Origin: Burkholderiales bacterium
GTDB taxonomy: Bacteria > Pseudomonadota > Gammaproteobacteria > Burkholderiales > Burkholderiaceae_C
NCBI GenBank assembly: GCA_013044035.1
Contig: JABEVE010000061.1
Span: forward strand, 1 to 36,372
DNA: 36,372 nt
Direction of reading: 5' to 3'
Numbering within the stretch: the first letter of the stretch is position 1; every line of letters begins with the position of its first letter. Under the pieces are notes generated by a model, which searched no databases, had not been told where the DNA came from, and saw only the letters and a list, made by a program, of their open reading frames with translations. Positions 1 through 8,654 of the stretch are shown piece after piece. Made by a program: the position numbers and the translations under genes.

Positions 1-105
1 CCCCAGGCCTTCGCCCCCATGAACTGGCCGGTTGCCGAGCTGTCGCTGGTGCAGTCGATGCTGGGCAGCGGGCGCTACGCCGTGCTGGATCGGTGGGAGC
101 TGTAG
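1..105 (+). CDS. C-terminal fragment of an unidentified protein (5' end outside window)
   Basis: Frame 1 is open from the first base to a TAG at 103-105 and gives 34 residues ending in YAVLDRWEL. The codon use is GC-rich like the rest of the locus. It lies on the same strand as the polysaccharide deacetylase that follows after about 120 bp, so it is probably the last gene of an upstream operon. The fragment is too short to assign to a family, and no function is proposed. The gap 106-224 holds no other gene and no promoter that I can defend. Confidence 0.5.
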   Translation, partial: PQAFAPMNWPVAELSLVQSMLGSGRYAVLDRWEL

Positions 106-224
106 CCGTCACCATTCCCCATTCACTTTTCCGTTTTGATCGGTAACGAACGCATGACAAGTCGATGGACCTTGTAGCCTCCCATAAATCGGGGGATGAG
201 TGCAGCGCGCAACCACGGTAAGTT

Positions 225-1262
225 ATGCAGGCTTGCTTCATCCGACGCAGCTGTTGTGCTGCACATCGCAGTCCCTTCATGGATGTGTTTCGGCCATCGT
301 GGCCGAAATGGACCGTCACCTTGGAATCCAACCGCGTCGTTTCCTTGAAACGTGTTGCACAGAGCGCAGCCCTGAGAACCGGGCTGTCTGCGAAGTTGAC
401 GCGCGGCAGGAATGGCCGCGCCATCATCATGCTGCATGGCGTTGGTGATGCCGAAATGCCTCAGGCGGACTTCGTCACCGCAATGCGCTGGCTAAAAAGT
501 CATTTTCGAATCCTTAGCCTGGACGCGATGCTGTGCAATATGCAGGAAGGCCGTCCACCTGAAACCATGGGGGAGGTTGCTCTGACGTTCGATGACGGAT
601 TGCGAAATCACGCCGAGATTGCCTACCCCGTGCTGAAGGCTTTGGGACTGCCCGCCACATTTTTTGTCTGTCCGGGCTTGATCGAATCCCGCCAATGGCT
701 GTGGAGCCATGAAGCCCGCTCCCGTCTGAGGCGTTTGAGCGACTCCAGACGCATCGACCTGACATCGGTATTGAAGGCACCGGCGCCGGAAACCGAAACC
801 ATCATGACCTGGATGAAGTCACTGCCTTTGCAACAACGCCAGTTTGCTGAAAACCACATTCGTGATGCGACCCCTGACTTCGTGCCCACCAGGCAGGAGC
901 GCGTTGCCTACGACCCGCTCGACTGGGAAGATCTGCGCCGTCTCGATCCGCGCTTGATCACCGTTGGTTCACACACCATCAACCACCCGATTTTGCCCAC
1001 GCTGGACAATGCGTTGATGCACGACGAGATGACACGCAGCCGCGCTTGGCTTGAGAGCGAGCTTGGGCAGCCGGTTGACCTGTTTTGCTACCCCAACGGT
1101 AGCCAAGATCAGCGAGCGCATCGGTTGGCCGCACAAACTTATCGTGCTGCCGTCTCCACGCTAGAAGGTCACCCGTTTCCCGGTGTCGATTGGCATGCCA
1201 TTCCTCGCATCCCCGTTGCCGCGCGATTGCCCTTGCTGGCCTGGCGCATGTATCGGCCGTGA
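225..1262 (+). CDS. Polysaccharide deacetylase family protein (NodB homology domain)
   Basis: Predicted metal-dependent carbohydrate N-deacetylase of the CE4/NodB type, acting on the exopolysaccharide or its precursor. Counting from ATG 225, the first NodB motif TFDDG is at residues 121-125, with the catalytic and metal-binding Asp pair. The second motif SHTINH is at 249-254, with zinc-ligand His250 and His254, and an FCYPNG segment lies at 287-292. At 345 aa it is close to the XrtA/PEP-CTERM-associated deacetylases. The true start is uncertain. ATG 225 and ATG 279 (MDVFRPSW) are both in frame, neither has a clear Shine-Dalgarno site, and the first 30 residues look non-conserved. No convincing signal peptide is seen. 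The stop overlaps or touches the start of the downstream ATP-grasp/phosphatase gene, which suggests translational coupling. Confidence 0.88.
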   Translation: MQACFIRRSCCAAHRSPFMDVFRPSWPKWTVTLESNRVVSLKRVAQSAALRTGLSAKLTRGRNGRAIIMLHGVGDAEMPQADFVTAMRWLKSHFRILSLDAMLCNMQEGRPPETMGEVALTFDDGLRNHAEIAYPVLKALGLPATFFVCPGLIESRQWLWSHEARSRLRRLSDSRRIDLTSVLKAPAPETETIMTWMKSLPLQQRQFAENHIRDATPDFVPTRQERVAYDPLDWEDLRRLDPRLITVGSHTINHPILPTLDNALMHDEMTRSRAWLESELGQPVDLFCYPNGSQDQRAHRLAAQTYRAAVSTLEGHPFPGVDWHAIPRIPVAARLPLLAWRMYRP

Positions 1263-1264
1263 AC

Positions 1265-3094
1265 ATGACGATGCCCCATGAAGCCTCTCCCGAGCCGGAC
1301 ACGAGTCTGGAAAACGGCGTGGGCGGGGCTGGCGGGCGAATGGTGACGCCAGCCGAGTTGCCGCAGGCCGGACGAACGCAGTCCAACGATTCCCTGGTCC
1401 TCGTCCTCGATGCCGACAGTCCAGCGGGTCTGGCTTGCGTGCAATCGTTGGGCTTTGCCGGGGCGATCGTGCATGCCAGCATGCGAGACAAGCACGCGTT
1501 GACGGCGCAGTCCAGGTGGTGCAGGCACATCGTCCCGCAGCCTGAATACGAGCCGATCGATGGGGCACTGGATTGGTTGCTCAATCTGGATGCCTGCCAC
1601 GACTTCGTTCTCATCATTCCCACCACCGAGGGCTCGCTGCGGTGGTTACGCCGTCTGCCCGAAGCGCATCCTCTGCGCCTGAAGGCGCAAATACCGGCCG
1701 ATGCTGCCCTAGACATCGCGCTGGATAAGGCACGAACGACAGATTTGGGGAAAAGTTTAGGATTACCCGTCCCGCCCTCGCTTCGAATTCAACAAAACGA
1801 CACACTCCGTACGGCTTTCGGCTTTCCCAGCGTACTCAAGCCTGTGCGCAGCAAAGTCGTTGTCGGAGGCGTCTTGAAATCGCTTTCGGTCGAGGTGGTT
1901 AAAACCCCGGAACAGCGCCAAGGTGTCCTGGCTTCCTGGCTGCCCTACACCGAGGTGCAGGAGCAGCGTTGGGTGCAAGGTCACGGCATTGGGGTCGAGA
2001 TGCTGTTTGACCATGGGCGCATGATCTGGGCGTTCATGCATGAACGCCTGCATGAATATCCCTTGACGGGCGGGGCCAGCACGCTGCGCCGTTCCGTTGA
2101 GGCAGATCCCAGACTACTCGCGTGGTCGCACCAGCTCCTGCTGGCCCTGCAGTGGCACGGAGTGGCCATGGTCGAGTGGCGATGCAGTGCAGACGGAGAC
2201 GCTTATCTCATGGAAATCAACCCCAGGCTTTGGGGTTCTTTGCCACTCACGATTGCGTCAGGATTGAATGTGCCACAGCATTTAATGAGCATGGCCCAAG
2301 GGCAGCGCTTCGTCGGGCACTTTGGCTACACGGTTGGGATAACGGCGCGTAATCCTCGTGGCGATCTGCGTTGGTTTTTTGAGAACTGGCGTGCAGACCG
2401 ATCCAACCCCATGTTGTTGACCCGCTCCCCAGTTGTCGCCGCTGCTGGCTGGTTGCGTGTTTTCACCGGCCGAGAGGTATGGGATGGCTGGCATTGGCGC
2501 GATTGGCGTGTATTTGTGCGTGATGGCTGGTATCTGGCGAGTTATGCGCCTAGAAAGCTCGCGAGTCGCCTGCGTGACCGCATCATGGAGATCAAACTGA
2601 GGCGGCATCATGCTGTTGTCCAGCGTGCTTTGCGCCATCGCCAGGCGCCGATTCGCAGCGTGTATTTCGTCTGTTACGGCAACATCTGCCGAAGTCCTTT
2701 TGCAGAGCGTGCTGCGTCGGTGCGCTGGCCTGGGATTGATGTACGTAGCGGCGGGTTTCATGCCAAAACCGGCCGATCCAGTCCCACGCACCTGGTGGAG
2801 GCGGCAAAAAGTATGGGTGTCGATCTGGAGCACTGGACATCGCGTCGCATCAGTTCCGAAGAGGTCGATCAAGCAGACTTGATCGTTTTGATGGATGTCC
2901 ATAACTGGAATTTATTTGCCAGTCATTTCCCAAAGGCGCAAGCGAAAACGACCCTGCTGGGGTTGTTTGAACCCAGGTGCAGCATGGAAATCGCCGATCC
3001 ATACAGCCTGGATCCACAACGAACACGCCTGATACTCGCCGAGGTGCTGCAGGCCCTGGATGCCCTTTCAGCGCAATACCTGGCGCTCCGTTGA
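1265..3094 (+). CDS. Fusion protein: ATP-grasp ligase domain plus low-molecular-weight protein tyrosine phosphatase
   Basis: A two-domain protein of 609 aa from ATG 1265. GTG 1259, overlapping the previous TGA as GTGA, is an alternative start. Residues about 45-350 are an ATP-grasp fold: a lysine strand FPSVLKPVRSK near 187-197, an acidic VEML strand near 244-247, and the metal-binding LMEINPRLWGS at 315-325. ATP-grasp enzymes join a carboxylate to an amine or thiol through an acyl-phosphate. Residues about 464-600 are a complete low-molecular-weight phosphotyrosine phosphatase. It has the P-loop CYGNICRS (nucleophile Cys470, Arg476, Ser477) and the general-acid motif DPY at Asp578. Such phosphatases usually reverse a BY-kinase in polysaccharide loci, and a candidate kinase lies at 23836-24735. 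The ATP-grasp substrate is unknown. The two domains are in one uninterrupted frame, so this is a fusion and not two genes. Confidence 0.85.
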   Translation: MTMPHEASPEPDTSLENGVGGAGGRMVTPAELPQAGRTQSNDSLVLVLDADSPAGLACVQSLGFAGAIVHASMRDKHALTAQSRWCRHIVPQPEYEPIDGALDWLLNLDACHDFVLIIPTTEGSLRWLRRLPEAHPLRLKAQIPADAALDIALDKARTTDLGKSLGLPVPPSLRIQQNDTLRTAFGFPSVLKPVRSKVVVGGVLKSLSVEVVKTPEQRQGVLASWLPYTEVQEQRWVQGHGIGVEMLFDHGRMIWAFMHERLHEYPLTGGASTLRRSVEADPRLLAWSHQLLLALQWHGVAMVEWRCSADGDAYLMEINPRLWGSLPLTIASGLNVPQHLMSMAQGQRFVGHFGYTVGITARNPRGDLRWFFENWRADRSNPMLLTRSPVVAAAGWLRVFTGREVWDGWHWRDWRVFVRDGWYLASYAPRKLASRLRDRIMEIKLRRHHAVVQRALRHRQAPIRSVYFVCYGNICRSPFAERAASVRWPGIDVRSGGFHAKTGRSSPTHLVEAAKSMGVDLEHWTSRRISSEEVDQADLIVLMDVHNWNLFASHFPKAQAKTTLLGLFEPRCSMEIADPYSLDPQRTRLILAEVLQALDALSAQYLALR

Positions 3095-3115
3095 TGCAGT
3101 TTTCAAGGAAACACC

Positions 3116-3158
3116 GGGTCATCCGCAAGTCTTCTTGACCCATCCCTCCAGCGGAGGG
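3116..3158 (+). terminator. Stem-loops downstream of the ATP-grasp/phosphatase gene, possible terminator
   Basis: Just after the stop at 3094, GGGTCA (3116-3121) can pair with TGACCC (3136-3141). A tight perfect hairpin follows: CCCTCC (3144-3149), loop AGC, GGAGGG (3153-3158). No U-tract follows. The convergent gene arrangement (plus-strand gene ends at 3094, minus-strand gene ends at 3306) favours a terminator role, but this is inference. Confidence 0.35.
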
Positions 3159-3263
3159 CAGATCGGCAAGCCGACCTGGGGTGCTCAAAAGCAGGGCCTG
3201 TCCTTGGTATGGCAGGTGCTTCAGTTGCCAATTTTGCTGGGAGTCGAAAGTCTGTTCATTTCA

Positions 3264-3281
3264 TGATTATCGGGATAATCA
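3264..3281. repeat. Perfect 18-bp palindrome between convergent genes
   Basis: TGATTATC is followed by two G residues and then its exact reverse complement GATAATCA. As RNA it folds as a 7-bp stem with a CGGG loop on either strand. It lies 25 bp beyond the stop of the GT2 gene, so it could act as a weak bidirectional terminator or a protein-binding site. It is AT-rich compared with the surrounding genes. Confidence 0.4.
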
Positions 3282-3305
3282 GGGGCGCATTTTCCCGATG
3301 GCGTT

Positions 3306-4307
3306 TTACTTCCCACTTTCAACAACCGAAGATGGCCTGAAGGTGCGCAGTATCTGCATCAAGCCCTTGGCCATCACATAACCCATCCATTTAAGAGTGA
3401 AATGCCAGGCAAGTCCCTGCCTGGCCCAGATCCAGGCCTTCGCATGCTCACGCTGTCGAGATAGGGACAGGGCAAGATCGCGGCACTCATTAGCGCCCAG
3501 CAAGCGAGCAAACCTCAGCGCAGCAGGCGTACTGCAGGTATCCATCAAGTGATTGACGATATTAAGTAAGGTGATGGATTTGGCTTGCTCATCCAAACGA
3601 CTCGAAACATTGTCGCGTCGCGTACGATCCGGTCTGTTATGAACGGACACAGTCAGATCGAGATACGCAATATGTCTTGCAGCGTCGATCGCACGAACAA
3701 ATAAATCCAAATCTTCCGAATATTTTTGACTGCACCAAAATCCGCCTAGCGATCGTAGAAGTTCGCGCCTGAAAATACATGTATTTAAATGTCCAAAAGA
3801 TCCGGAAACAGACAAACTGTCAATTTTGGAAAGATGAATAACTCTACCGCTTTCGGTGGACACAATGCCTAGACGCTCGATCAGATGTGGCTGCCAGAAG
3901 GGTTTGACCGGCTTGCCCTGAAAAAATGTTTCCTGATTCGCGTATAATAAATCCAGCTTCGAGTCCTTGGTGAAGGCATCCGCGACGACTGCAAGATGCT
4001 GCACATCGTGCCAGTAATCATCGTCATCACAAAATCCAATCAAATCTCCAGAAGCAGCTTGTATGCCGACATTTCTTGTGGATGATGGCCCCCCTGCCTG
4101 CGGGCGATCGGTGATTAAGTTGATATATTTGCACCGCACGCCGATTGATGCGGTGATCCGGGCGTTCAAAACTTGCTGATCAGGAGAGGAGTGATCGTCG
4201 ACGACAATAATTTCCAGATCTTGATAATTTTGAGCTGCGACGCCCATCAAGGCAGCATGCAGCAGTTCGGGTCTATTGTGGGTTGGAATAATAATAGAAA
4301 TTTTCAT
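3306..4307 (-). CDS. Glycosyltransferase family 2
   Basis: A 333-aa GT-A fold glycosyltransferase, expected to add a sugar from a nucleotide-sugar donor to the lipid-linked repeat unit on the cytoplasmic side. The N-terminus MKISIIIPTHNRPELL is the standard GT2 opening. VVDDHSS (35-41) and CDDDDYW (93-99) provide the nucleotide- and metal-binding acidic residues, and the segment GGPSSTRNVG lies between them. No membrane anchor is obvious. Base composition is visibly more AT-rich than in the rest of the locus, with many AAA, ATA and AAT codons, and the same holds for the sequence upstream of it. It is therefore a likely later acquisition. It is the last minus-strand gene, separated from the flippase by a 627-bp gap, and no strong Shine-Dalgarno site precedes ATG 4307. 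Confidence 0.88.
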   Translation of the reverse strand: MKISIIIPTHNRPELLHAALMGVAAQNYQDLEIIVVDDHSSPDQQVLNARITASIGVRCKYINLITDRPQAGGPSSTRNVGIQAASGDLIGFCDDDDYWHDVQHLAVVADAFTKDSKLDLLYANQETFFQGKPVKPFWQPHLIERLGIVSTESGRVIHLSKIDSLSVSGSFGHLNTCIFRRELLRSLGGFWCSQKYSEDLDLFVRAIDAARHIAYLDLTVSVHNRPDRTRRDNVSSRLDEQAKSITLLNIVNHLMDTCSTPAALRFARLLGANECRDLALSLSRQREHAKAWIWARQGLAWHFTLKWMGYVMAKGLMQILRTFRPSSVVESGK

Positions 4308-4934
4308 GGTACAAGCTGCAATTTGTACGACCGAGTGGGCGCGATTTTGAGAGGATGACGGCGATTTCTGTCGCGGTGATGGCGTATATTATTGAATGTA
4401 CAAAATCCTCGGATTTGCTTGGCACTGATAAAAATTTAGTGTTTTAGACGCCTCGATGGCAACGAGATCGAATCGGAAGGGTTTGAGCCAAGCCAATCAT
4501 ATTTTCAGACCAATAAAAGGCCTACTTGGTGGTGAGTGAACTATTTCTTTCATTGACAGCGTCTTCCCGCTTCCGGGTGCTTATGGCGATCGCCGGATGC
4601 ATGTTGAGAGTCGGTTCTTGAGCTGGGCGCATACGCATATATTTTTTGTTTGTCGCGGATTATGGTTTATAGACGTTGCGCCGGTTTTAGGCTGCGCGAT
4701 CTTGAATGGGGTGATGCCGGGTGCTTGTTGCTCGCCTGAAGCGCCTTGATTGCCGTGCTGGAGCGTTTATTCCGAGGTCCCAGCACGGTGCCTACAGGCC
4801 AGCGAGATCCAGGCCAAGCACGATTGCTTGCATGCAGCCATGGTTTCTGCTGTGCAGCGCGAACTCCATGGCGGCGGGGGGTGTTTTGAAAGCGGTACCT
4901 GGGCGATTCAGAACTGCTGGATTTCATTTGGCCC
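4308..4934. other. 627-bp non-coding gap, AT-rich on its left half
   Basis: This gap separates the flippase from the GT2 gene. I find no convincing gene in either direction, and the short open frames here have no recognisable domain. The part from about 4310 to 4680 is clearly AT-rich, like the adjoining GT2 gene. It probably holds that gene's own promoter, but no -35/-10 pair stands out. The part from about 4690 to 4930 is GC-richer and contains an inverted repeat at 4753-4788. It could be remnant coding sequence, but I cannot identify a parent. Confidence 0.5.
4753..4788. repeat. Inverted repeat with 9-bp arms
   Basis: CCGTGCTGG (4753-4761) and its exact reverse complement CCAGCACGG (4780-4788) flank an 18-bp spacer in the non-coding gap downstream of the flippase gene. 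It could form a hairpin in the flippase transcript. No T-run follows on either strand, so a classical intrinsic terminator is not supported. Confidence 0.4.
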
Positions 4935-6404
4935 TCAGCGCAGACGCAGGCGGCCCAGCAACTTGACCGCGAGGCCGCGGATCGGTTTGTCGCTGGCCAG
5001 CAGCAGCAGGCCGTAGAGCGTGGCGCCCACCAGAATCTGCAGCGCGACGCGCAGCGCAAGGCTGGGCAGGTGGATCTGGGTGATCACGCCGTACATCAGC
5101 AAGGCGAGAATCGAGAACTTGGCCAGGTCCCGCCAGGGTATGGGCACGTACACGGCGCGCCGGCCGTAATAGGCCGTGGCGGCGGTGTACAACAGATAGC
5201 TCGCCAGCGTGGCAACGGCGGCGCCTTCGATGCCATAGGGGCGCACCAGCAGCGCGCTGAGCGCGATGTTCAAGACCGTGGCTCCCAAGACGGCATACAT
5301 CACCACCTTCGTGAGTTTGTTGATGTAGATCCCGGCGCTGAAGATGGGCGTGCCACCGGACACCAGCATGCCGCCGACGATGAACACGAACAGCGAGGCG
5401 GAAACCTCGTATTTATCGGAGGCCAGCAGGCGCAGCAGATCCGGCCCGACCGCGGCCATGCCGGCCAGGATGGGCAGCGCCAGCACCAGGTAATAGCGCA
5501 GCGCCTGCTGCAGGAAGGCCACCGTTTTTTCCCGGCCCTGCTGTTCCCATTGGCGCAAATACATGGGAATGACGGCTTGTGCGAACGAGGCCGTGAGCAC
5601 GCCCTGGAGATACTCCGAGAAGTTGTACGCTGCCGTATACGACCCCAGCGGCTGAGGCCCGAGCTGGTAGTTGATGATGTAGCGTCCGCCCATGCTGAGC
5701 AGCATGTAGGACAACTCGCTGGCGAGTAGCGGCAAGCCGAACGTGAGCATCGCGACGAACAGCGGGCGGGAAACGCGTTGGATGTCGAACAGGCGCTGGC
5801 GCGCGTAGTAGCCGACGATGAACACCAGCGCCAGCGCCTCGGCAATCATGGCGCCGATGAAAAAACCGTAGAGATTGCGTGCGACGAAAAACAGCACCAG
5901 CAGCACCAGGCCCAGACCGACGTACTTGCGCACCACCGTGAACACGCTGTAGAGGCCACTGCGCTGCTCGGCATTCATCAGGTTGAGCATGGCACTGTCG
6001 ACCACGCGAAACAGGATGAGCGGGGCCGCCAGTGCGATGAGGTCTTGCGCTCCCGAGTGACTCCACCAGGCGTTGGGCATGGCCAGGAAGATCAGCGCAC
6101 TCAGCAGCGCAATCACGGTGCCCACGGCAACCATGCTGAACAGCACCGTGGAGAACAGCTCGACTTTGTCTCCTGGGCGCTTGCCACCCTCGATTTCGGC
6201 ATAAAAGCGGACGATGGATTTTTGCAATCCCATCTTGCCCACGCTGACGAGGAAGCCGAGCGTGACATTGACCAGGCCGAGCACGCCGTATTCCGCCACT
6301 GTGAAGATGCGCGTGAAAATCGGAAACGAGATGATGCTGGCCAGTGTGATGAGCAGCGTGCCGATGGAATAGTTCGAGGTGTGCCGCAGCAGACGCATGA
6401 GCAT
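4935..6404 (-). CDS. Wzx-type polysaccharide flippase (MATE/MOP superfamily, oligosaccharide flippase family)
   Basis: An integral membrane protein of about 489 aa that should translocate the undecaprenyl-linked repeat unit across the inner membrane. The sequence is a succession of hydrophobic helices (about 12-14). It starts with the typical Wzx opening RHTSNYSIGTLLITLASIIS and SFPIFTRIFTVAEYGVLGL, followed later by a helix beginning ALPILAGMAAVGPDLL. I chose ATG 6404 because AAGGAG lies 9 bases upstream (6414-6419). An upstream ATG at 6455 would overlap the GT4 gene by 17 bp. Frames further upstream are only shadows of the GT4 gene. The adjacent GT4 gene is co-directional and the two are almost certainly co-transcribed. 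Confidence 0.88.
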   Translation of the reverse strand: MLMRLLRHTSNYSIGTLLITLASIISFPIFTRIFTVAEYGVLGLVNVTLGFLVSVGKMGLQKSIVRFYAEIEGGKRPGDKVELFSTVLFSMVAVGTVIALLSALIFLAMPNAWWSHSGAQDLIALAAPLILFRVVDSAMLNLMNAEQRSGLYSVFTVVRKYVGLGLVLLVLFFVARNLYGFFIGAMIAEALALVFIVGYYARQRLFDIQRVSRPLFVAMLTFGLPLLASELSYMLLSMGGRYIINYQLGPQPLGSYTAAYNFSEYLQGVLTASFAQAVIPMYLRQWEQQGREKTVAFLQQALRYYLVLALPILAGMAAVGPDLLRLLASDKYEVSASLFVFIVGGMLVSGGTPIFSAGIYINKLTKVVMYAVLGATVLNIALSALLVRPYGIEGAAVATLASYLLYTAATAYYGRRAVYVPIPWRDLAKFSILALLMYGVITQIHLPSLALRVALQILVGATLYGLLLLASDKPIRGLAVKLLGRLRLR

Positions 6405-6413
6405 GCCGCCCGG

Positions 6414-6419
6414 CTCCTT
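6414..6419 (-). promoter_or_regulatory. Ribosome binding site deciding the flippase start
   Basis: The minus strand reads AAGGAG followed by nine bases and ATG (6404). The site lies between the two candidate starts and favours 6404 over 6455. Confidence 0.6.
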
Positions 6420-6438
6420 CGGCGCGGAGCCGATGCCG

Positions 6439-7665
6439 TCAGTGTCGGTGGCCATCGGTGTGCAAGGGCTGCGTTTCGGCGGCCGGGGTCGAGGAGCGGA
6501 CACCACGGTACAGGCGCACCAGCGAGGCGGTGACGATCTCGGCGCAGTAGGTACGCTCGATCGCCGCGCGTCCGGCATGGCCCATGCGTCGGCGCAGGTC
6601 CGGGTCGTCGAGCAGGGTCTGCATGGCGGCAGCAAGCGCCGCCGGATCGTTCGGCGGCACCAGCAGCCCCGTGTTGCCATGGACCACCACATCCTCATGG
6701 CCACTCACGCGTGTGGCCACCACCGCCAGCCCCGAGGCCATGGCCTCGAGCACCGCGTTGGGCAGGCCCTCCTGATGCGAGGCCTGCACATAGAGATCTG
6801 CAGCAGCCAGAATGCCGGGAACATGGCTGACCGCGCCGGGGAAGTCGACGCTGTCGTGCACGCCCAACGCGCGCGCCAACTCTCGCAGTGTGTTGTGCAC
6901 AGGTCCGTCACCGGCCAGCACCAGGCGCAGTTCTACCGGGCGCCGCACCAACGCCCAGGCGCGCAGCAGCACGTCGAGGCCTTTCACCGGCACATGCCGG
7001 CCGACGAAGACCACGCGCTGCAGGGGCGCGTCGGTACGGTTGCAGGCAAAGCGCGCGCAATCCACCGCGTTGGGAATGAGGTGCATCCTGGCAGCCGGGT
7101 AGCCGGCTTCGAGCATGGCCCTGCGCGTGTGTTGGCTGATGCACTGGAAGGCATCGAGGCGTCTGGCGCCGGCGTTGAGCAGGCGGTGGATGGGCCGGTG
7201 CATCAGCGCCGGGTCGAGAATGCCGCCGCGAAATTCGTCAGCCCCGGACACTTTGGCCACCATGGGTATGCCCACCAGCCGGCGCATCCAGCCAGCCGCT
7301 CCGGCCAGATTGCGCACCATATGGATGTGGATGGCATCGAATTGGCGGCGATGTCGCCACAGGTAGGCGGCGAAACGCAGATCGAGCAGGACGGAGCCCA
7401 GGCCTTTGACGCGGGGATAGCTCAGACGCTGTACCGCGATGCCGTCCAGCACTTCATCGCTCGCTTGCCAGGTGTGCAGCCGCGGCGCCAGAACCCGCAC
7501 CTGGTGACCCTGCCGCGCCATGGCCGTGCAGAGCAGTCGCGCCTGCATTTCGGCGCCGCCGGTGGCCGGGTACTGCCCATCCACCACCATCAGGATGCGC
7601 AGTGGAAACTGGGTGTGGACGCGCGGGGTCTCCACACAATCCTCAGAGGTCTTGCGGAATGGCAT
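6439..7665 (-). CDS. Glycosyltransferase family 4 (GT-B fold)
   Basis: A 408-aa retaining glycosyltransferase of the GT4 family that builds the repeat unit. The N-terminal Rossmann half begins LRILMVVDG and has the glycine-rich loop ATGGAEMQ. The C-terminal half carries VVFVGRHVPVKGLDVLLRAW and the E-x7-E signature in EGLPNAVLEAM, followed by GLAVVATRVSGHEDVV, which together hold the donor nucleotide sugar. Length is normal for the family. The start at ATG 7665 has only a weak ribosome site, and a start within the next 24 codons is possible because the first 20 residues are not conserved in kind. It is followed at once by the flippase gene. Confidence 0.9.
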   Translation of the reverse strand: MPFRKTSEDCVETPRVHTQFPLRILMVVDGQYPATGGAEMQARLLCTAMARQGHQVRVLAPRLHTWQASDEVLDGIAVQRLSYPRVKGLGSVLLDLRFAAYLWRHRRQFDAIHIHMVRNLAGAAGWMRRLVGIPMVAKVSGADEFRGGILDPALMHRPIHRLLNAGARRLDAFQCISQHTRRAMLEAGYPAARMHLIPNAVDCARFACNRTDAPLQRVVFVGRHVPVKGLDVLLRAWALVRRPVELRLVLAGDGPVHNTLRELARALGVHDSVDFPGAVSHVPGILAAADLYVQASHQEGLPNAVLEAMASGLAVVATRVSGHEDVVVHGNTGLLVPPNDPAALAAAMQTLLDDPDLRRRMGHAGRAAIERTYCAEIVTASLVRLYRGVRSSTPAAETQPLHTDGHRH

Positions 7666-7790
7666 GGAACTGTGGATGTCGGTCTGGATGCAGGTCGAGT
7701 CGGCGTGGACAGTCTCTCAGACTAGCTGGAATGCGATCGAGAAGTCACCCCATGTTCCAGTGCCGGTCAAGAAACTCTTTGAACCAGCGG

Positions 7791-8561
7791 TCATTGACGG
7801 AATTTCACCAGGCTGTAAAACAGCATGCCCAAATACTCATGCAACAACAGGGTTGATTTTTCCAGGCCGCCGAGTTGCGGGACGAGTCGATCCAGCAACG
7901 GGGCGTGCGTGCTGAGAAAACCAGCTGGCCAGGCACAGACCTTTTGTCCCGCGTCGCGAAAAGCCCTGTAGGAGCGCGGCATGTGATAGGCCGATGTGAC
8001 GAGATAGCGTGCGGCCAACAGATCCTGGGCCGGCATGGCGCGGGTGTTGATGGCGCTTTCGTAGGTGGTGTGGGAGCGCTGCTCCAGTTCGATGCGGTTT
8101 TTCGCAAGACCCAGGGCTTCGGCGAACGCACCCATCACGGCCGCCTCACTCAGGCGCGTGTCGCCCCCACCGGTCAACAGCAAGACACTGCCCGGTGTTC
8201 GTTGAGCGAGCGCCACCGCCGCAAGGGTGCGCCGCAGACCGTCGCCCTGCAGGGCGTTGAAGTCGGTGAGTCGGTCGGGGGGGTGTTCGAAGCCGCCGGC
8301 CAGCACGATGATCACACTGCCGGGAGGCGGCGGCCCGCAACGGGCGTCGTGCCGGGCCCAGTTTTGCAACGCGGAAAAAACCGGATCGACGGTCAAGGGC
8401 ATGGACAGCGCGAGATACACCAGCAGCACGCCGGTGGCACCGGCGCGCATGAACTTCGGCGTGGGCATGCGCCACGCCAGCACGGCTAGCAGGATCAGGC
8501 ACCAGGCGATCAGGGCCACGGGCGCAAGCAGGGATTCAAGCCAGAGTCTCAAGTCGAACAC
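7791..8561 (-). CDS. DUF218/YdcF-ElyC-like membrane protein
   Basis: A 256-aa protein with two N-terminal hydrophobic helices (about residues 9-28 and 37-53) and a periplasmic DUF218 domain. Visible DUF218 features are VIIVLAGGFE, VLLLTGGGDTR, the HTTYESAINTR segment and TSAYHMPRSYRAF. Family members such as ElyC and SanA are linked to envelope polysaccharide or peptidoglycan metabolism, but their biochemical activity is poorly defined. The start is GTG at 8561, with no strong ribosome site. It lies between the hydrolase gene (93-bp gap) and the GT4 gene (125-bp gap) in the same transcription unit. Its role in the pathway is not determined. Confidence 0.85.
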   Translation of the reverse strand: MFDLRLWLESLLAPVALIAWCLILLAVLAWRMPTPKFMRAGATGVLLVYLALSMPLTVDPVFSALQNWARHDARCGPPPPGSVIIVLAGGFEHPPDRLTDFNALQGDGLRRTLAAVALAQRTPGSVLLLTGGGDTRLSEAAVMGAFAEALGLAKNRIELEQRSHTTYESAINTRAMPAQDLLAARYLVTSAYHMPRSYRAFRDAGQKVCAWPAGFLSTHAPLLDRLVPQLGGLEKSTLLLHEYLGMLFYSLVKFRQ

Positions 8562-8654
8562 GATGGTGTATCCATCCTCTCGATGGTGGTCGATACCCGG
8601 TTTTGGGTGAATGCGTGTGGACCGGATGCCACGCCTCGAGTCCGAGGTCTGGCC

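Noticed and set aside
6405-6704. N-terminal extension of the flippase frame to 6704
   Set aside because: The added residues are Arg/Pro/Trp-rich shadow of the GT4 gene. ATG 6404 has a good ribosome site and begins like other Wzx proteins.
6379-7725. Long plus-strand frame opposite the GT4 gene
   Set aside because: Low-complexity Arg/His/Gln-rich translation with no ribosome site. The minus strand encodes a clear GT4 enzyme.
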